DNA of 64,000 nt from assembly GCA_947462335.1 (NCBI GenBank), contig OX381710.1:27373772-27437771 (forward strand), in the 5' to 3' direction. A program made the position numbers and the translations under genes. The notes beneath the pieces were generated by a model. The model saw only the letters and a program-made list of their open reading frames with translations. It searched no databases and was not told the DNA's origin. Origin of the DNA: Harmothoe impar. Its lineage: Eukaryota; Annelida; Polychaeta; Phyllodocida; Polynoidae. Position 1 is the stretch's first letter, and every line of letters starts with the position of its first letter. Below are positions 1 to 10,640 of this stretch, in pieces.

Positions 1-1960
1 TGACTGACAATGTGAGCCCAAGCAGTAGCCCACTCCAAGTGGTAAGTCTAGGGTTGTCAAATTCACAATCCTGGATAACCCTTTAATGGACGCATTCCTT
101 TTGTCAGCATGATGTATGAATGTAGCCCTGGTGTGTCTAGTTGCCGAGCCTGCATTCAAACATCATCCTGACCCTTTGGCAATTTTAAGGCTAGCGCAGT
201 GCTGAGTCTGGAGCTGGCAAATTCGGGTTTACGTCTATGATGCACGTCAGGAAAGGTTAACATTATGGGAATTCATTGTCATGCACAAAATCCACCAGTT
301 CAGTCCAGCCCAAGACAATTCTCACTACGAGCTTTTCGGGAGAACGACGCTACTGTATGTTACCTCTAGAGGTCCTTCAAATTCAAGTTCCAACCACTGA
401 GAATGTCCCATCCTACCAGGCTAAGTTAGGAGGGATTGACAACAAGACATGAGTGACAAGGCAATTGTATCGGTGTAGGAGCTGATGTTTAGTGTGGGGA
501 GGATCATTCTCTAGACACGGTTAGAAGGAGCATGCTATATTGGCTTCCTTTACTGCTGGTGCTGGGAATAAAATGACAAATGGTAACTTGTAAACTGTGT
601 TCCCCTCCGATTTCTGACCTGTGCCAAAGGTCATCACCTCCATGCCTTTGGAAAGGACTATACAAAGGCAGCTCTAGAAAGAAAGACAGAAATTAAAGGC
701 AACCATTCCCTACCCCAGCCCCTTTCCACACACTTCGTCCAGAACGTGTCTATACCAAGCAAATGCATCTTGTCGCGCCAAAAACGTTGACCCCGTCGCC
801 TTTCTCTTTGAGTTTGAGTTGAGTTTTGATAACTTTTATTGCATTTCTTCACAAGTAAGGTTATATGTGGTCTTCCAGTTGGCAGCTTCAGGGAAAGAGC
901 GAAGCCCTGATTCAAGAAACATAAATAATAGTTTCAATGAAAGTGAAAGCGGCATAATCACCGAGCGTGTCCCACTCACAATTCTAGTACTGTTCTAGTC
1001 TACTATGGGGTAGCACTGCGAGTGGTGATATTGCTCCTTTAATGATACAAGAAGTTCGAGATTACATGAATACTAAGAATTAAATGAGTTTTGGGCATGA
1101 GGTTCAAGATTGTACTCAGGAGTAACATAATAAAATTTAAGTAATAAAGTTCACATAGTTTTTCTTTGTTTTTCCTCAATTTGAGACTAAGCGCCGGGCA
1201 TATAATGTAGTCGGCCTAAAGTGTGTTTGTTTTACATAGCTAACAATCTCATGTCAATGATTGGTTTTACAGGTATATAGCTCTTTAGATTACAACATCG
1301 TGGTATCTAAGCCACAGGCTTCACTTGAGCAATGGTTAAATTACAGTGTTAATTGAGTATCACAAGGATCTCATACAAGAACAGAAGAAGTATGCAAGGT
1401 ACAATACAATACACATATAAATAAGAATTAGAACAGGAGAAATTAGAACAGAAGCGGCATATACTCATAGAGTGACCCGGTATAATAGCTAAGTTTCAAG
1501 TAATCGGTCGATTATCGATGCAGATTCATACAGCACCTGCTACTGCTTGAAGATGACACAAGCATAGTCAGATCTCACAGATCAAGTATTTGCAGCCCTG
1601 TAGCCTTTGCTGCCCATTCCCATCTCTTCCATTGCCTTGAAATTAAGTCTCTCAGGTAAACGTTATGGTTGGTGAGGCCGGGTATAGGAGGTAGAGTTAA
1701 AAGGGCAGCTAAACATGAGATCTACTTGTATACCTGTGTTTGTCTAAAACTCCCATTGTAAAACTGGCATCCGGTTTGGTGGAAAGAAGGTGTTTGGATA
1801 ACCCATGTTGTAGGGATCTGACATAGATCAAGTAAACCCGGCTATGGCCGCAGCAGAAGGGTGTAACGGCAGTGGTAGGGCTTTTAATGGGGGCCAAGCT
1901 CTCTCAGAAAGGTAAGGGAGGCTTTAGGTGGCGCATCCTGTTATGGAAATGGTATTCTGC
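1..1960. other. Unique non-coding stretch
   Basis: I see no exon-like open frame with splice sites, RNA gene or repeat structure here. The open frames present are short (85 codons or fewer) and show no recognisable protein motif. Confidence 0.5.
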
Positions 1961-2000
1961 CCTAAATATCGCCCACATTCAAACCGTCAGCGCCTACAAC

Positions 2001-2015
2001 AGCGCCCCCTCGTGT
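2001..2015 (-). promoter_or_regulatory. CTCF-like motif, minus orientation
   Basis: The minus strand reads ACACGAGGGGGCGCT. This fits the bilaterian CTCF core (CCASYAGRKGGCRSY) at all ten core positions, with two mismatches in the upstream five. It lies 23 bp from a second motif in the other orientation. Binding is inferred from the motif only. Confidence 0.45.
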
Positions 2016-2037
2016 CAACTCATTGTCGCCCACATGT

Positions 2038-2053
2038 CACACCAGGGGGCGCC
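2038..2053 (+). promoter_or_regulatory. CTCF-like motif, plus orientation
   Basis: The plus strand reads CACACCAGGGGGCGCC. It matches the CTCF core with one mismatch in the upstream part. Together with the minus-strand motif at 2001-2015 it forms a divergent pair, an arrangement known from domain boundaries in animals that use CTCF. Confidence 0.5.
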
Positions 2054-2061
2054 TACATCAA

Positions 2062-2096
2062 TCACGTGACCGGAAAAAGATCTCGGCGCCTGCGCA
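2062..2096. promoter_or_regulatory. E-box plus NRF1-like site (possible core promoter)
   Basis: TCACGTGAC at 2062-2070 is a perfect USF-type E-box. GCGCCTGCGCA at 2086-2096 is one base from the NRF1 consensus YGCGCAYGCGCR. Both motifs are typical of CpG-type promoters and sit just beside the CTCF-like pair. I cannot tell the direction of transcription and see no clear exon next to it. Confidence 0.4.
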
Positions 2097-2672
2097 GTCC
2101 ATTCTCACACCGTGTGCAGGCCCGTTTTAAGGAACTGGAAATGTTATTTCTGTGAATGCACTCAGCTTTTTTTACACTTAAATACCAGTATTCGAAATTA
2201 ACAAGACTGAAATGCCATGAGTTAAGTGTTAAACTTATTTTATTCATACTGGGTAGCTCATGTCACTGAAAGCTTTAGAACTGTATTTAAAATATTGCCT
2301 GAAATAATCATGAAACTGAGGTAAATAGATCATTGAAATAGGCATATTCATATTTTGAGCGCCAGTTAATTATACATGATACTAACAGCTTTCTTATCGT
2401 GTTTCCTTTGCAATAATTATATGCCTCAACATTGACGTTTTATGGAATGCCTCAGCCTCATCTTCAATGTTGTTAACCCTGATCCTGATGCGGTGTCATT
2501 TCATTATTTCACTGCTCTCTGCTATACAACGCCGACATTATTCCTTGTCTAATGTAGCCTCAATGTTGTATAGCCAATACACTGATTGGAAAATAGGCAG
2601 ATTAGGTGCTTGCCCTGAAAGTAGGCTATGTAGACAAGGTAAGAAGATTTTCCTGAGGGGGAGGGGATGTTG

Positions 2673-2687
2673 CCACAAGGTGGCGGC
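2673..2687 (+). promoter_or_regulatory. CTCF-like motif, tandem copy 1
   Basis: CCACAAGGTGGCGGC fits the CTCF core with one mismatch (A at the eighth position). The same motif recurs at 3796-3810 and 4919-4933 because of the tandem duplication, always in plus orientation. Confidence 0.45.
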
Positions 2688-2730
2688 GCTGCTGTAGTCA
2701 CTTGTTTGGCCACCGGAGGAGGGCATCGAC

Positions 2731-3335
2731 ATTGTACACCAAATTGATTCTATTTAATTTTTCTACTAAATTAGTTCCATTTTGGAAGGTTTAAGAAGCC
2801 CTGGAGTGCAAATGGAACAAAAACGTTCTTTTTTCTTAAAACAGCATTATGGGATGGAAAAAGAACATTTTTATCAGCTCTGATAATTGGAAATTAAACT
2901 AGGTGTTATTCCCTGGGGCAGTTTTCTTTCTTTTAGCTATATATCAATTATTAAGCTCTACAGAGCTGTTCAAAGTAGCATAGTCACTTGAAAATTGTTG
3001 GAAATTGTTGAAAACAGGCGAAAATAGGGGAAAATAGGGTATTTTAGTCATTTTTCATGAAAAATCATCAATTTTTATGTGACTATGCTACTTTGAACAG
3101 CTCTGTAGAGTTTAATAATTGAGATACAGCTAAAAGAAAGAAAACTGCCCTAGGGAATGACATCTAGATTAATTTCCAATTATCAAAAGTTATGATAGTG
3201 TTCTTTTCCTATCCCATAATGCTGTTTTAAGAAAAAAGAACGTTTTTGTTCCATTTACACTTCATGGCTTCTGAAACCTTCCAAAATGGAACTAATCTGA
3301 TAGAAACATTAAATATGATCAATTTGGTGTACAAT
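2731..3335. mobile_element. Fold-back MITE-like element, copy 1 (257-bp arms)
   Basis: The left arm 2731-2987 and right arm 3079-3335 are inverted repeats of each other, separated by an AT-rich spacer of about 91 bp. The outermost bases are ATTGTACACC and its reverse complement GGTGTACAAT. Arm mismatches are few and scattered. There is no open frame for a transposase, so it would be non-autonomous. I could not define a target-site duplication. A transcript through it would form a long hairpin. Confidence 0.8.
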
Positions 3336-3795
3336 ATGTATAGTCTCAACATATCTGTGTCAAATAATGCATGCATGTGTGTTAATTTGAACCAACCTAT
3401 TACGACCCCTTAAAATATTGCCTGAAATAATCATGAAACTGAGGTAAATAGATCATTGAAATAGGCATATTCATATTTTGAGCGCCAGTTAATTATACAT
3501 GATACTAACAGCTTTCTTATCGTGTTTCCTTTGCAATAATTATATGCCTCAACATTGACGTTTTATGGAATGCCTCAGCCTCATCTTCAATGTTGTTAAC
3601 CCTGATCCTGATGCGGTGTCATTTCATTATTTCACTGCTCTCTGCTATACAACGCCGACATTATTCCTTGTCTAATGTAGCCTCAATGTTGTATAGCCAA
3701 TACACTGATTGGAAAATAGGCAGATTAGGTGCTTGCCCTGAAAGTAGGCTATGTAGACAAGGTAAGAAGATTTTCCTGAGGGGGAGGGGATGTTG

Positions 3796-3810
3796 CCACA
3801 AGGTGGCGGC
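3796..3810 (+). promoter_or_regulatory. CTCF-like motif, tandem copy 2
   Basis: Identical to 2673-2687 and located at the same place in the second tandem unit. Confidence 0.45.
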
Positions 3811-3853
3811 GCTGCTGTAGTCACTTGTTTGGCCACCGGAGGAGGGCATCGAC

Positions 3854-4458
3854 ATTGTACACCAAATTGATTCTATTTAATTTTTCTACTAAATTAGTTC
3901 CATTTTGGAAGGTTTAAGAAGCCCTGGAGTGCAAATGGAACAAAAACGTTCTTTTTTATTAAAACAGCATTATGGGATGGAAAAAGAACATTTTTATCAG
4001 CTCTGATAATTGGAAATTAAACTAGGTGTTATTCCCTGGGGCAGTTTTCTTTCTTTTAGCTATATATCAATTATTAAGCTCTACAGAGCTGTTCAAAGTA
4101 GCATAGTCACTTGAAAATTGTTGGAAATTGTTGAAAACAGGCGAAAATAGGGGAAAATAGGGTATTTTAGTCATTTTTCATGAAAAATCATCAATTTTTA
4201 TGTGACTATGCTACTTTGAACAGCTCTGTAGAGTTTAATAATTGAGATACAGCTAAAAGAAAGAAAACTGCCCTAGGGAATGACATCTAGATTAATTTCC
4301 AATTATCAAAAGTTATGATAGTGTTCTTTTCCTATCCCATAATGCTGTTTTAAGAAAAAAGAACGTTTTTGTTCCATTTACACTTCATGGCTTCTGAAAC
4401 CTTCCAAAATGGAACTAATCTGATAGAAACATTAAATATGATCAATTTGGTGTACAAT
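3854..4458. mobile_element. Fold-back MITE-like element, copy 2
   Basis: This is the same 605-bp inverted-repeat element, 1,123 bp downstream of copy 1. It was duplicated with its surroundings rather than inserted independently, since the flanks are identical too. Confidence 0.8.
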
Positions 4459-4912
4459 ATGTATAGTCTCAACATATCTGTGTCAAATAATGCATGCATG
4501 TGTGTTAATTTGAACCAACCTATTACGACCCCTTAAAATATTGCCTGAAATAATCATGAAACTGAGGTAAATAGATCATTGAAATAGGCATATTCATATT
4601 TTGAGCGCCAGTTAATTATACATGATACTAACAGCTTTCTTATCGTGTTTCCTTTGCAATAATTATATGCCTCAACATTGACGTTTTATGGAATGCCTCA
4701 GCCTCATCTTCAATGTTGTTAACCCTGATCCTGATGCGGTGTCATTTCATTATTTCACTGCTCTCTGCTATACAACGCCGACATTATTCCTTGTCTAATG
4801 TAGCCTCAATGTTGTATAGCCAATACACTGATTGGAAAATAGGCAGATTAGGTGCTTGCCCTGAAAGTAGGCTATGTAGACAAGGTAAGAAGATTTTCCT
4901 GAGGGGGAGGGG

Positions 4913-5059
4913 ATGTTGCCACAAGGTGGCGGCGCTGCTGTAGTCACTTGTTTGGCCACAGGAGGAGGGCATCGACAGTTGATGGACACGTCAGTTCCGG
5001 TCAAGCCCAAATCGGATGAGAAAATTAAGCGTGTCCTAAGCAGATTGCTAGAGGCTGCA
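4913..5059 (+). CDS. Possible 49-codon coding exon, unknown protein
   Basis: An ATG at 4913 opens a frame that begins MLPQGGGAAVV and passes through a charged stretch (VKPKSDEKIKRVLSRLLEAA). It reaches GCA/GTGAGT at 5059/5060, a near-consensus splice donor, with the exon ending on a codon boundary. The lysine/arginine/leucine-rich end could form an amphipathic helix. I do not recognise the protein. In the two upstream tandem copies the same ATG is present, but the frame runs into the fold-back element after HR and stops at once, so only copy 3 keeps the longer frame. The evidence is only an open frame plus one donor motif; it may be chance. Confidence 0.25.
4919..4933 (+). promoter_or_regulatory. 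CTCF-like motif, tandem copy 3
   Basis: Third copy of CCACAAGGTGGCGGC. It overlaps codons 3-7 of the possible exon that starts at 4913, so one of the two interpretations (binding site or coding) may be accidental. Confidence 0.45.
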
Positions 5060-6430
5060 GTGAGTACAGGCTATCAGGGAGAGATGGTTGGGGGTGGGGG
5101 GTGCTTCTCGCAACATTTCCCCATACATTGCCCTCGAAGATGTAGCCTTCAAGAGGTGCATTGTAAATGATATCATAGTCATAAACAGTGATATTGTTCA
5201 CATCTACATGTATTTGGATTCAAATGAAACTATTGTGTACATAATTCTAAAGTGGGTTCATTGCAGGTGATTAACTGCATGTGGTATCACAGGTCCTGTC
5301 CCACAGGTCCTCTAACTAGTTGCATTTCAGTGTGAATAAATCCAAAGACAGAAGTATTTTATTCTCGCCTTCAGCATTCCGAAAACTGGGATCGGGTTCT
5401 GAGAAGCGTTATGATAATGATCAGGATGTAACTATTGAAGGATAACATGTTCATTATTTCGGAGATAAACAGATACACAGATCAGATGGCTGGCATATTT
5501 ATGTATATATCTATATATGTATTTAGCAGTTTGATTTGCAAAGTAAATTACCGTTTTGTATACAGGTATACGTAATTAAGAGATGAAATATAATGCACGT
5601 CAATCGAGAATCATTCTCGACGTAATACCGGAGATGTGGAGGTGCCTATCTGTATGGTGTACTCCACTGGACTCTCCAAGATAGGATGATAGAGAGTACC
5701 ATGAAGGTGACAGTTTGGCAAGATAAAATAGCTGTTTATTCTGGCTCTATGCGATGATCATTAAGGCAAAGTGAAGGCTGATGTATAGAAACCTATGAGT
5801 GGCCATTATTAATATGAATGACAATAATATTCATCGCCACAGTTATCTTGACGCATCTCATGATTAGTATCTCTTGTAATTTACAGCTTAATTATTCTCT
5901 GTCCAAGCGAGGCACAGATTTCAATATCTCTCCAAGGGATTTTCTTTTAGAGACACAAAAGGGTGACCATGTGATAAAAACGTCTATATCAGTGTATAAA
6001 TCAACACTGATAAGAAGGAATTATCAAGAAAACGGGCAGAGCCAATTTTAGATCCTGACCTTATCTCACGTAAGAAGTGATTTAATTTTAAGACATTCAT
6101 CCATCGCTGGCCACCGAAAGGGTCTAATAAAAACTGGCTTGTACAAGTAGGGAGGAAATGTTATTTGGATCCTGATAATTTCGAATTGATTCAGCACACT
6201 TTCGTGATATAAACGGTGTGATCTGCTATTTCAGAGACAAAGACACATACATATATTTAGGAATTGTAAATATAGAACAAATGAATTGAAAGCTAGAATA
6301 CTCTTCATAAGTATACTAAATAGCTAGGTTATAAATGCAGATCGCATATTGAGATCATATATAGACAAACTGTTCATGCAGGGTTATCTTGACGGTAAAG
6401 ACTTTTGTATTTTGTTCAGTAACCTACATG
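5060..6430. other. AT-rich non-coding stretch
   Basis: Apart from short TA-rich runs near 5505-5525, I see no repeat structure, exon-like frame or RNA gene. Confidence 0.5.
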
Positions 6431-6539
6431 TCGCCTGTTGCTACCTGGGCTGCTAAACAATACTGTCAGGCAATATACTATTAGTTACACTGGGTTCCAA
6501 TTTAGACAATGGTATCTGGTGACGGTGACAAGCTGCTGC

Positions 6540-6790
6540 CGACACCTGTACACTCCTCACCCACCCCCCACATCCACAACAGCTGCCAACATACACCTAA
6601 TTGCTCCTACCCTCCCGCCCTCTCTCCCCTGTCGGATCTTCCACATCGATGCCTTCCCCCTGCTTGCCCACCTGCCTTTCCGCCAACCTATATGTATTTC
6701 TGCATTCCTGCCTGCCTACCTGCTTGTCTGCACGTGTTTGCCTCCAACCCCTCCCTCCCTCCCTCCTCCCGCCCCACCACTCTAGCAGCC
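6540..6790 (+). repeat. Pyrimidine-rich low-complexity tract
   Basis: The plus strand is dominated by CCT/CTC runs, including TGCCTGCCTACCTGC-type and CCCTCCCTCC-type patches. The overlapping open frames in all three plus-strand frames follow from the lack of A/G-containing stops, not from coding. Confidence 0.7.
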
Positions 6791-6849
6791 TGAACCATTG
6801 TCCGGCTTTGTTTCGCTCCCCATCAGGTACGTCACAGTGTGGGCAGTAA

Positions 6850-7010
6850 TTGACAGCAGTGACTGTCCGAGCTGCTCGGGCGGCGCCGGGAGCTGCTCAC
6901 CATGATCTGGATCACGTTATCTGCTCATGCCCGGCCACAATCAGGGGCGGGTTGAGGGCAAGGTGCGATGTGTGTGTGTGACTCGGGGTGGCCGCGCGGG
7001 GAGGGGGGGG
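6850..7010. promoter_or_regulatory. CpG-rich patch with repeated AGCTGCTC
   Basis: CpG density rises sharply here. GAGCTGCTC-type words occur twice within 30 bp (6868-6896), with GGGCGGCGCCGGG between them. A run of G follows near 7000. Similar AGCTGCTC words occur in the CpG-rich patches at 21.0 and 33.1 kb. It may be a regulatory or promoter element; nothing shows a transcript. Confidence 0.3.
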
Positions 7011-7184
7011 GGTGATCTACCTGCATGGGTTCAGTCTATAATTAATTTAATCAGGTAGCAGCGATAGTAAACTTTTACTTATTACGAATCGTACTACCCT
7101 GATACATGTATGCTCATGTTATCTTGGATGCTGCTCTTTGCTAGGGTTTGATGTGTGTATCTTCTGGCAGAATAGTCAAACATA

Positions 7185-7225
7185 TCACCCGATGAAGGCG
7201 CACACATTGCCGAAACGTTGTAGTC
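7185..7225 (+). other. Retroelement-like 3' motif (GATGAAGGC...GCCGAAACGTTG)
   Basis: CCGATGA at 7189-7195 and GCCGAAACGTTG at 7209-7220 flank a short self-complementary GGC...GCC stem. This motif arrangement is common near the 3' ends of LINE/Penelope-type elements. It also resembles the CUGAUGA-stem-GAAA core of hammerhead ribozymes with one core change. No other part of an element is visible around it. Confidence 0.3.
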
Positions 7226-7470
7226 TCACCCGGGCAGGGACTGGTCAGCTGGCTGCTCAGATTCCTCTGAAACCTATACTTTTAGTTACCAGGAAGCGGG
7301 CGTCAATTACTCCGGTAATCTGGATATCCTGAAATCCGTTAGTCAGTACCTACTACATATTCATAACCTATAGAGTAAATTGTCAATCAACCACATCTGA
7401 TTCAAAATGGAATTATATGTACGGTACCCCTGGAAAAGGTGCCAACCTGGAACGCAGTACTAACCTGTCA

Positions 7471-7512
7471 ATGCTGATTCAACGTTGATTCAACATTGAT
7501 TCAATGTTGAAC
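7471..7512. repeat. Short palindromic tandem repeat
   Basis: Three 11-12-bp units of the form GATTCAACGTT, GATTCAACATT, GATTCAATGTT follow each other. The second half, TTCAACATTGATTCAATGTT, is itself nearly palindromic. Such arrays occur inside MITEs of several marine invertebrates. Confidence 0.6.
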
Positions 7513-9210
7513 TGGATTATGTGTCCATCGACTATTTACCTTTGTTACTTTTTTCTTAGCTTGCAGTGTTGTGATCTATCAAACTTATGTAAAATTGATA
7601 TGTGTCTTGGAATTAGGGTGTGGTTAATGAGTAAGAAATAGCCATTCAGTTCAATGTGCATGTCTTTCTGGCAATATCCTGGGCTAAGGTCGCCATGGTT
7701 ATTGCACTCTAGGTACGCCAAGGTCTCAGCTATAGCACCACCACCGTTAGTACAACTGTGGTCGTTAAAGGTGCCGGATAAAGGAGAGGACAGTCGGCCT
7801 GACGCCCTCTCTACTCCCGTGAGGAGCTGCACGGGCAATACGTTTGAGAACAATATCAGTGACGACTAATGAAGCAGGCTGTTATACCCCTCCCCCACCC
7901 ACCTCCCCTTCTCCATATACAGCCTGGAGCCTCATCCCGGCGCCTTAACATCTCCCCCACCACCACCAGGAGCAGCTCACTACCTCAGCCAGGCGCTCAC
8001 AGTAGCTCGGTGCATAGGAGTAGTAGTTGGCAGGGCAGAGCTGTCCCATGTTTTCGCCGGCTGATGAATGCCGAGGAGACATTTCCCTAACTTCATCATC
8101 ACTGTCAGGATCCATTATCAAAACCGGCAACGGGACGCCCTTACACTGATCAGAGTCTCCCAGTCTAAAATCGATTCATTAACGAGCTTCTTCCTCTTTT
8201 ATATCGTTGCCAGACGATAACTGTTTTTTATAAACATTATTGTGAATTCCATGTCTGCTCCGACCACCATGCATATCGCCCTCTTCCCCAGCATAGTCTG
8301 GACTATAGTGCACGTTTGCCCATCACTCCACTGGGTGTCGCCACCTGTTGTATGTAAATTTCCTCTTACCCTTAGCAACCACTGGACGAAGCTGCGCTGG
8401 GCGATAATATGGAGAGCGGCACATATTATCGCTCTAGTGTGCAGAGCTGTACCAGTTGGTGATGCACTAGTTGTCTCAACCTGCACAAGTTACCATTTCA
8501 GAATTACTGAAGGCCCCTTAAACTTTCCACCAGTTACCCTTATGGAAGTGACAGGACACATCCTCTTGCTGGGCTCCTTCCCCACTACCATTAGCAGCAA
8601 TCACAGCCTAATGGCAGGCTAGATTAAGTTTTTCACCCATAAAAAAGACTAATACATATTTCAGCCACGCTGGCAATATCCTAATCGGTTTTGCATCCGA
8701 TGGGTAAAGATAATCTAGCCTAGGGGAGTCGGTTCTCTGTTGTTCCTTCATGACAATGTGTGGCTTAATGTATTAGCATTTGTAGGGAAAAAGGGGTCCA
8801 GTATAGTGAGAGGTGGGATACTATCAGGAATACTCACATTAAAGTGGCAAGGGACACGGTGTTAACGATATCAAGATCGTGTGGTTACAAACAAACTAAC
8901 ATATCACTATGTGTACTATGGTAATTTATGTGAAAATATAGCTAAAACAATGTCATTACATAACATGCCAAGAAAGTCAAAGCCGGACCCAGTGAAGCAT
9001 CTGCAAAATCACGGGCTCAAAATATAATATTATGTCTACACCCTCTTGGTTCCCCATGGGCATAGAGATTGCATCATGGAATAGGTAGCGCCAGTATAAA
9101 ATCATGCATTTTTAGGGGAGTGGAAATAGCCCACAACCGGCTCAGTCGACTTCTAGTATAAAAATGATTCATTTTTGGTCACACATGCTACACTACAACT
9201 TTGTCTCAAG
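7513..9210. other. Non-coding stretch with one perfect stem-loop
   Basis: Open frames up to 126 codons (8242-8622) occur on both strands over the same bases and match no family I know. The only structure seen is GCGATAATAT at 8401-8410, repeated inverted at 8423-8432 with a 12-base loop. Confidence 0.4.
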
Positions 9211-9218
9211 ATGTTCTA

Positions 9219-9349
9219 CATAGGTACAGTATGGTTAAATTCCGTCTTGTCGTTCTTTTTCGCTCAGTCGCCACCAGCAAACTGTGGTAGTGTAGGCCTA
9301 CACAGACCCAACAAAAGGATGACACGCGTTTAACCATACTGAACCTATA
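9219..9349. mobile_element. 131-bp MITE with TA target duplication
   Basis: Terminal inverted repeats of about 21 bp, with ATAGGTACAGTATGGTTAAA at the left (9220-9239) and its near-complement at the right (9329-9348). TA flanks both ends (9217-9218 and 9350-9351), as for Tc/mariner-type insertions. A perfect palindrome GTGTAGGCCTACAC lies in the interior near 9291-9304. No coding capacity. Confidence 0.6.
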
Positions 9350-9809
9350 TAATATTATGATCACTGACATATAGCAACAATCAGGTCCACAGCATCCTCA
9401 GTTTTGGCCGGTAGGCTGTGTATTTCTTCAAAAATCCTCGATTTGTGAACGCCGCCAAAGGGTATGTAGGCTACAATGAGTTCAAATCTCTAGGAAATCA
9501 GCCCAAAATATCACCACATTTCATTATTAGTCATAAAAGAAAATATAAAAGACTGTTTACACCATCTAGACCCTCCCCCCCAAATCGTTTTAGATTCAAA
9601 ATTGCCTATCACTCACACACTCAAACCATGTCCCATTCTGAAAGTAAACTGATGACAAATTTGGGGTGATGTTTGCACACATGGTGACTATAGAAATTAT
9701 AGGGAGTGCCCCCCTCCATACTTAGCCTAGGCAGCCCAAAACATTGTTGGCATAGAAACAGGACAGTAATTATAGGACTATTTCTTTGCCCTGCTTCAAA
9801 ATCAGCACG

Positions 9810-10640
9810 GTTTCACCACAGAGAAAATTAACACGTGTGTTTTCTATTCTAGCCGGAGCAAATTATTTACACAATAACCTTTAATTCCACTTTCATAGAA
9901 AACAAAAGTTAATCACATCAACACCAACAAAGCTTCGATCATTGACCTATGGCTCTGTATCATCTCTCTTTCCATTTCTCAGTATCCTGCTACTATTGTC
10001 ATTGTTTAGTTTGGCTGTTTTAATCAACATCATAACAACCAGCATATCTTATATCTTAACCTTTGTCGATCACTCTATTGGCTCTCTCAGGTGGGTACTT
10101 GGATGTGGAGTATACACGGGATTACTTGTAACACACCCGGATACAGTATCAGCATCCAATCAGTGTTCAGTATAGTCTTTCTTCATCCTCTCCTCTATCC
10201 TTCACGCCCCAAGTTAGCTATAGAGCTCAGCATCTCCCACCCATCCAAACCACAGCCTATCAGTCCTGTAACCTTTATTGTAGCCCCTTGCTCTCCATAT
10301 CTGCTGTCCCTGTGGACACAAACTAGTACACAACTGCCCTTATCTGGTACAGATTTAGTGGTACAGGTCAGCGACTACTATCAGTCCCTTGTACGAACCC
10401 ACCAGCAGTTTTATTAACTAAATCCCTGACTCTGGAAAATAAATACACTACTCTTCAGAGACCCATATAACTTAAACAAGAACAGCTCTTACTCCTTCTT
10501 GCCAGCTAGTGCCCAAAACAATCTCGGTATGAGACCAATCTCATGAAATGGATTATCTGGTTTGAAGCTTGCCTTTCATAATTATCACTAATATATAAAA
10601 CCCAGACTCCCCTAAATAAGAGAAATAATATATCCTAATC
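9810..10640 (+). repeat. Segmental duplication, copy A
   Basis: This segment aligns with 11190-12070 (offset roughly 1.4 kb) from a shared TTTCACCACAG word to a shared ATAAAACCC word. It has moderate divergence and several small indels. The most conserved block is 10284-10417: 134 bp without indels and with 11 substitutions. It is open in one frame, ending LWTQTSTQLPLSGTDLVVQV...QQFY and a stop, and a TTATTGTAG acceptor-like motif stands just before it. In the two copies 8 of the 11 changes alter an amino acid and 3 are silent, which is the ratio expected without selection. Coding is therefore not supported, although a terminal exon cannot be ruled out. Confidence 0.8.

Larger units (their letters stand above)
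1969..2053. repeat. Two diverged copies of a 57-bp unit
   Basis: The word TCGCCCACA begins at 1969 and again at 2026, and GCGCCTACA occurs near 1990 and again at 2050. This suggests an old 57-bp tandem duplication that carries the two CTCF-like motifs, now in opposite orientations. Confidence 0.4.
2287..4977 (+). repeat. 1,123-bp tandem duplication, 2.4 copies
   Basis: Copy 1 is 2287-3409, copy 2 is 3410-4532 and partial copy 3 is 4533-4977. The same words recur exactly 1,123 bp apart (for example AAAATATTGCC at 2289, 3412 and 4535). The copies are almost identical; I noticed only two differences (near 3958, and near 4960 in copy 3). Each full unit has three parts: A (444 bp), a 605-bp inverted-repeat element P, and a 74-bp tail B. 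The order is A-P-B-A-P-B-A, and copy 3 stops exactly where P would begin. Each A part holds a CTCF-like motif and a strong splice-donor-like AAG/GTAAGA. The high identity means the duplication is very recent, or that an assembly artefact must be excluded. Confidence 0.95.

Noticed and set aside
2467..4972. Repeated 76-codon plus-strand and 64-codon minus-strand frames
   Set aside because: They recur only because the DNA is duplicated and carry no recognisable motif.
2287..4977. Reading part A as the LTR of a small retroelement (LTR-internal-LTR-internal-LTR)
   Set aside because: A ends in CA but does not begin with TG, there is no flanking target duplication, and no primer-binding site or polypurine tract was seen. 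The internal part is a fold-back element.
8242..8622. 126-codon plus-strand frame
   Set aside because: An almost equally long frame exists on the other strand, and neither shows a domain.
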